From the NCBI GenBank assembly GCA_036877525.1, contig JAZGTH010000049.1, positions 1,199,501-1,263,500 on the forward strand: a stretch of 64,000 bases of DNA. The letters run 5' to 3'. The stretch is from Chromobotia macracanthus. Lineage: Eukaryota; Chordata; Actinopteri; Cypriniformes; Botiidae. Every line of letters starts with the position of its first letter. Positions within the stretch are counted from its first letter, which is position 1. Positions 60,544-64,000 of the stretch are shown here, piece by piece. The notes beneath the pieces are model-generated. The model had not been told where the DNA came from. It ran no database searches and saw only the letters and a list, made by a program, of their open reading frames with translations. The translations under genes and the position numbers were made by a program.

Positions 60544-60846
60544 AATCAAAGTCGAAAGTACAGGCAAAGGGTCGTAATAAACATAGACAGTCCAATCCAG
60601 GTGTCAAACAAAGGGGCTAGGCAAAAATCAGAAAACGAGAACCAAACAATAGGTAAATCACAGGTAAGCAGGCAGTAAAAGAGAATGCTTAGTAGTCAGG
60701 TGTTAAGCTGGCAATACTTCGCAACATGGCCATGTGGCAGCAAGGTTTATATAGATGCCAAACAGGAAGTAAGTTCAGAGTTCAGCAGAGGGAGCATGAG
60801 CAGTCAGTATTCCGGTGAGGGCTCCCTCTGCTGGCGTGATGTTACA
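60479..60846 (-). repeat. 5' LTR of the gypsy element
   Basis: In sense it starts TGTAACATCACGCC and ends CCCCCTTACA. TATA box CTATATAAACC at 60745-60755. About 32 nt downstream of it lies GCGAAGTATT (60713-60722), the predicted transcript start and self-primer. It also contains the gag start codon (60541-60543). Confidence 0.93.
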
Positions 60847-60988
60847 TATACATTTAGTTAGAATACATTTAGTTAGAATACATTTAGTATACATTTAGTT
60901 AGTATACATTTAGTTAGAATACATTTAGTATACATTTAGTTAGAATACATTTAGTTAGTATACATTTAGTTAGTATACATTTAGTATA
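60847..60988 (+). repeat. ATACATTTAGTTAGT minisatellite, right part
   Basis: Same 15/11-bp units as at 53980-54496. It begins with the TATAC target duplication at 60847-60851 and ends TTAGTATAAAATGTAG. Confidence 0.95.
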
Positions 60989-61690
60989 AAATGTAGATTT
61001 AAATTTTTGCTAAATCGCCCATCCCTAATTTCAAATATAATTTCCTTACGCTGCCTATGAAGCCTGTCTGAAACTGTTTCTGGATGTGCCTTCATACATG
61101 CTGCCTGCGAAGTTATTGCTTGGTAGGCAGCAAGAAACAAGTCAGCTACCTAAGCTTTCGGACGCAGCACTTGTGGGGTTTTATGGTAAGCTTCCCGTTA
61201 AAGACTAACACGGAAGAGAAGAAAGTGTAATACTCGTTATTTCACACATAAAGTTTTAAAGTAAAGCTGAACCACTGTGGTCACATGGTCACCTTTAACG
61301 ACGTCTAGATCACCTTTCTGCAATACCCCGCTGCACAATATGTACAAACTCATTTGTTGCACATAAATAATCAGTGACACAGTGTACAACACGGGGCAAG
61401 TTGTCACAAACATGCCATCTGTAGCTTAGATCAGTTTACAATGAAAGAGTCAAACCTCTTAATTATGAAGCACAAAACAATGAATAAACCAGTGGACAAT
61501 TACAAAAAACATTCAAATAACCGGACTTCTAACTCCAACGTGTGTAATTAGATGAAATATAACAATAAATAAGAGCGCGTGCTGTTGTCAGGTGGATGCG
61601 TCACTCATACTGTAGCCTGATACTGAATCAAGAGGCGGTTGGTGTGGCGTGTAATCATCCCTGGCGCGCGTCCCGAAGCGTTTAATTTCT
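60989..61690. other. Upstream of the cytokine gene; dispersed repeat piece
   Basis: 61020-61140 carries CTGCCTATGAAGCC, TTCATACATGCTGCC and GGTAGGCAGC words that look like a fish interspersed repeat. The remainder to the CpG island is AT-rich with no gene seen. Confidence 0.45.
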
Positions 61691-61863
61691 CGGAACCGGC
61701 TGATGACGTGAGCACGCCCTCCGGTTTTCACGGTGTCCCACGGGATAGAGGTCTCCGTCGCGTCTAGACACGCGTCTGTTATTTAAAGGCTCGGGGGAAC
61801 GCGCGTCACCCGCTGTGCGCAGGAGAAGCCGCGCTATCATCGGTATAACAGAACCGGGACTCT

Positions 61864-62019
61864 ATGGAGGGAGCAGCGGAGTCGGACGTGCACGTTCCGA
61901 CGAGACCGGCGGCGGACAGACCGGCGGACAGAGCGGCGGCGGACAGACCGGCGGCGGACAGACCGGCGGCGCTCGCCCGCTTGCTGCATCGCGACTGCAC
62001 GCGTCTGCTCGAGCTCTAC
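61864..62019 (+). CDS. Exon 1 of a probable CNTF/cardiotrophin-like cytokine
   Basis: 52 codons from ATG to a TAC|GTAAGT donor, phase 0. The N-terminus MEGAAESDVHVP has no signal peptide. It is followed by Ala/Asp/Arg/Pro repeats and then LARLLHRDCTRLLELY, the beginning of an amphipathic helix. The splice after Leu-x-Leu-Tyr at phase 0 matches the position of the intron in CNTF (helix A, ...ESY) and resembles cardiotrophin-1; both also lack a signal peptide. The assignment rests on 30 residues, so another helical cytokine or an unrelated gene remains possible. Confidence 0.5.
61909..61972 (+). repeat. GC-rich coding repeat GCGGCGGACAGACCG
   Basis: Four imperfect copies of a 15- to 18-bp word, encoding AADRP/ADRA/AADRP/AADRPA in the N-terminal arm of the cytokine-like protein. 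Confidence 0.85.
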
Positions 62020-63956
62020 GTAAGTACACGCTCCTGTTATTCACGCGACGATGACGTCATTGCTGTCAATCCCATCTGCTTTCATACATCAGTAAAGCGC
62101 CTTATTTATAATAGCGCTAGTGTTTCATTTCCCTAATGGAAAGAAAACGTTTTGAAACTAGTCTGTAGTGGTTTGCGTTGTTTAACCATTTGACCGTCTG
62201 ATGCATGAAGGGCTCCAGCCCGTCAGAGTTTTTTAAAAGCGCTCATGGTTCTGTAATGAAATTCGGCTTACGACGCTTTAGAGAAACACAGCCCAGATCA
62301 GATCAAACCAGTAGAGCTGCAGGCTGGGTTTATTTCGCAGATTTTTATCTCACTTCACCGGTTTTAGAGACATTGTCTGCCTTTCTGCATATGCTGCTAG
62401 TCACTTGCTTACTGGTATAAGACCTTATCTCTAGATATACCTCAGGTCTCTCACTCAAAGTAAGTCTGTGTTTTTTCACCCTTTATTGTCTGCCAAACAA
62501 ACTTTGTTTTAATCAGATGACTGAAACGGCAAAGTTTTCCTCAGACAGGTGCAGAATCATTTGTGTCTGTTTAATATTTAAACAAACTAAGTGTAACCGG
62601 CCTAACTCTTGCGCTGCTACGGTCTGCGTTGTGTAATAATGAAGAGACGGAATACCGGGACTGCGGCTGACTGGAGAGTTTATTTTGGTGGACAGATGTG
62701 AAGTGTGTGTGCAGCTGGCACTGAACAGAGCAAATACAGCAATGAGAAATGTTTTCATATTGTGATTTTTCCACCTGTACAGATTAAGCACTAGTTAATC
62801 GATCAGCTAAAATCACTGTTCTGATGATACACATACATATACTCAAGCCGCTGTACACGGTCATAAAGCTCTTAAATCTCATCCATCCATATATTAAACG
62901 CTTTCTAATACATTCATAACACTCTTGAGAACGATATTTCTGCATATTATGCACTTACTCAAACTTTGATAACTTATATGGGCCTATATTGAAGGAGCAC
63001 CGCTAACCGCTTACCTCTCCTCAGCGCGCTTAACGCGATCTGAGCAAGCAGCGCTGGCTAAACAGGAATGACGTCATGACGCGGTAAAGATACAAAACTC
63101 TTTTTCCAAAAATAACAGAAATAGAGTACAAAACAAAATTATAACGTTTCTGTGAACAAATTAATATAAAGTAAATACATAAAAATTGAAAGGAAGGATA
63201 ATTAGTGAAATGCATTAATTTAGATTCCAAGTAGGCACTCTATTAATATCTGTCACATAAGGGTTAGGGTTAGTTAACTTTAACTGTAAGTGATTATATT
63301 AGTGATGCTTGTCTTAGCACACAAGAGTTAATGTCATAAATGGGGAAATTAGTTTTGTAAATGCAAGAATATGAGATTAACATCCTTTAGAATAATTGAA
63401 GTTTGAGGGTTTGTTTGCCAGGTCAGTACCTCGCTGCATGAAACACATTGTGGTAAAAACAGACCACAGCCCAAACAATGTGGTCTGGCTTGTAGTTTTT
63501 TCTTTTTTGTTTCTGAGGATATTACAGCATTTGTCTGTGTTGACCTCTGTGTAATCTGGCTTGCACCTAAACACCCTGACAGGTCAACAACGAAAGCTTT
63601 TGGGAAGCATTTTGTCCTCCTTTCAAAAGGTGATGTGTTAACTTATTTTGCTAACATGCAGAATCATATGATTAGTTGTGTTTTATTTGTTGCATGCAAC
63701 ATTGTTTGACTCTGCTGTCTGTGACCCACCAGAACAAACCTGAAAAGATACATGTTAAACCTAATTGTTATGAAACGCATTCGTGTGTCTGACTCATGAA
63801 ACACCCTCAGTGGGGTCCCTTCCTTAATTACAGGTGCTAGGTGAAAACATCATAGAACAGAAAGCATGGAGTGGGCAGTCCACATGACTAATCTTCCTAT
63901 AAAGGGTGAGTTTTTCCTGTAATAACTACATACAACCCTTTTCTCTTCCTCCTCAG
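62020..63956 (+). other. Intron 1 of the cytokine-like gene
   Basis: 1,937 bp from GTAAGT to CAG. No further gene seen; the short frames of up to 92 codons on the minus strand have no support. Confidence 0.5.
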
Positions 63957-64000
63957 AAAGAGCGAGAGAGTTTTCTGTCTCATCACGTCCCACATGGAGA
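63957..64000 (+). CDS. Exon 2 (partial) of the cytokine-like gene
   Basis: A long pyrimidine tract TTTTCTCTTCCTCCTCAG precedes KERESFLSHHVPHG, in phase 0 with exon 1, giving ELYKERESFLSHHVP across the junction. The exon continues beyond the window. In CNTF-type cytokines this second exon holds most of the four-helix bundle. Confidence 0.55.

Larger units (their letters stand above)
54497..60846 (-). mobile_element. Ty3/gypsy chromovirus (Tf1/sushi type), complete with both LTRs
   Basis: Two 368-bp LTRs (54497-54864 and 60479-60846) start TGTAACA and end TTACA in sense. They read identically by eye and are flanked by TATAC duplications (54492-54496, 60847-60851). Inside, in sense order: gag, CCHC knuckle, protease, reverse transcriptase, RNase H, integrase and chromodomain. 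Without the LINE inserted at 57256-58617 the element is about 4.98 kb. The coding parts are in several frames, so it is not autonomous as written. Confidence 0.93.
61630..62050 (+). promoter_or_regulatory. CpG island and promoter of the cytokine-like gene
   Basis: The only strongly CpG-rich part of the window. A CRE-like TGACGTGA lies at 61704-61711 and a TATA-like TTATTTAAAG at 61779-61788, giving an expected start near 61810 and a 5' UTR of about 50 nt before the ATG at 61864. Confidence 0.65.

Noticed and set aside
54497..60846. Infectious retrovirus or errantivirus
   Set aside because: There is no envelope frame between the chromodomain and the LTR. The chromodomain and self-priming layout mark a Tf1/sushi-type retrotransposon.

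Overview
This is eukaryotic, almost certainly teleost fish, nuclear DNA. The evidence is spliced genes with GT/AG junctions, SEA-domain mucins with giant Thr/Pro exons, tRNA-derived SINE pieces with the fish-type tail, a chromodomain Ty3/gypsy element, a CR1/L2-type LINE, and a CpG-rich first exon of an IL-6-family-like cytokine. A cypriniform or related otophysan is my guess; the species cannot be read from the sequence.

Layout. (1) 1-13.5 kb, minus strand: gene B. It encodes a secreted, probably GPI-anchored mucin. I could assemble it from signal peptide to stop in 14 coding exons with consistent splice phases (8,004 nt, 2,667 aa). One 4.95-kb exon holds about 18 near-identical 243-bp (81-aa) repeats. 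(2) 13.5-19.1 kb: intergenic DNA with remnants of mobile elements and a degenerate gene-like copy. (3) 19.3-46.55 kb, minus strand: gene A, a paralogue of gene B with the same ends (signal peptide, two C-terminal SEA modules, GPI-type tail). Its middle is a SEA plus Thr/Pro cassette present four times in tandem, with nearly identical introns. The largest Thr/Pro exon is 8.0 kb. Several cassette exons carry frameshifts, some in homopolymers, so either the assembly or the allele is damaged there. (4) 46.6-54 kb: no gene seen. (5) 53.98-60.99 kb: an ATACATTTAGTTAGT minisatellite interrupted by a complete 6.35-kb Ty3/gypsy chromovirus (minus strand, identical 368-bp LTRs, TATAC target duplication). 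That element is itself split by a 1.36-kb LINE. (6) 61.7-64 kb, plus strand: CpG island, promoter and exons 1-2 (partial) of a probable CNTF/cardiotrophin-like cytokine that runs off the window.

How things fit. Genes A and B are tandem paralogues with matching exon phases and a matching promoter module (a GTCAYRTGAC E-box about 10 nt upstream of a TATA-like AT-rich box). They look like epithelial surface mucins: a signal peptide, heavily O-glycosylatable Thr/Ser/Pro arms, SEA modules of which some keep a G-S self-cleavage site, and a lipid anchor. They have diverged mainly by repeat expansion: one through an acidic 81-aa array, the other through whole SEA-PTS cassette duplication. The gypsy element shows signs of Tf1/sushi-type self-priming (its predicted transcript 5' end is complementary to its primer site) and of coding sequence running from one LTR into the other.
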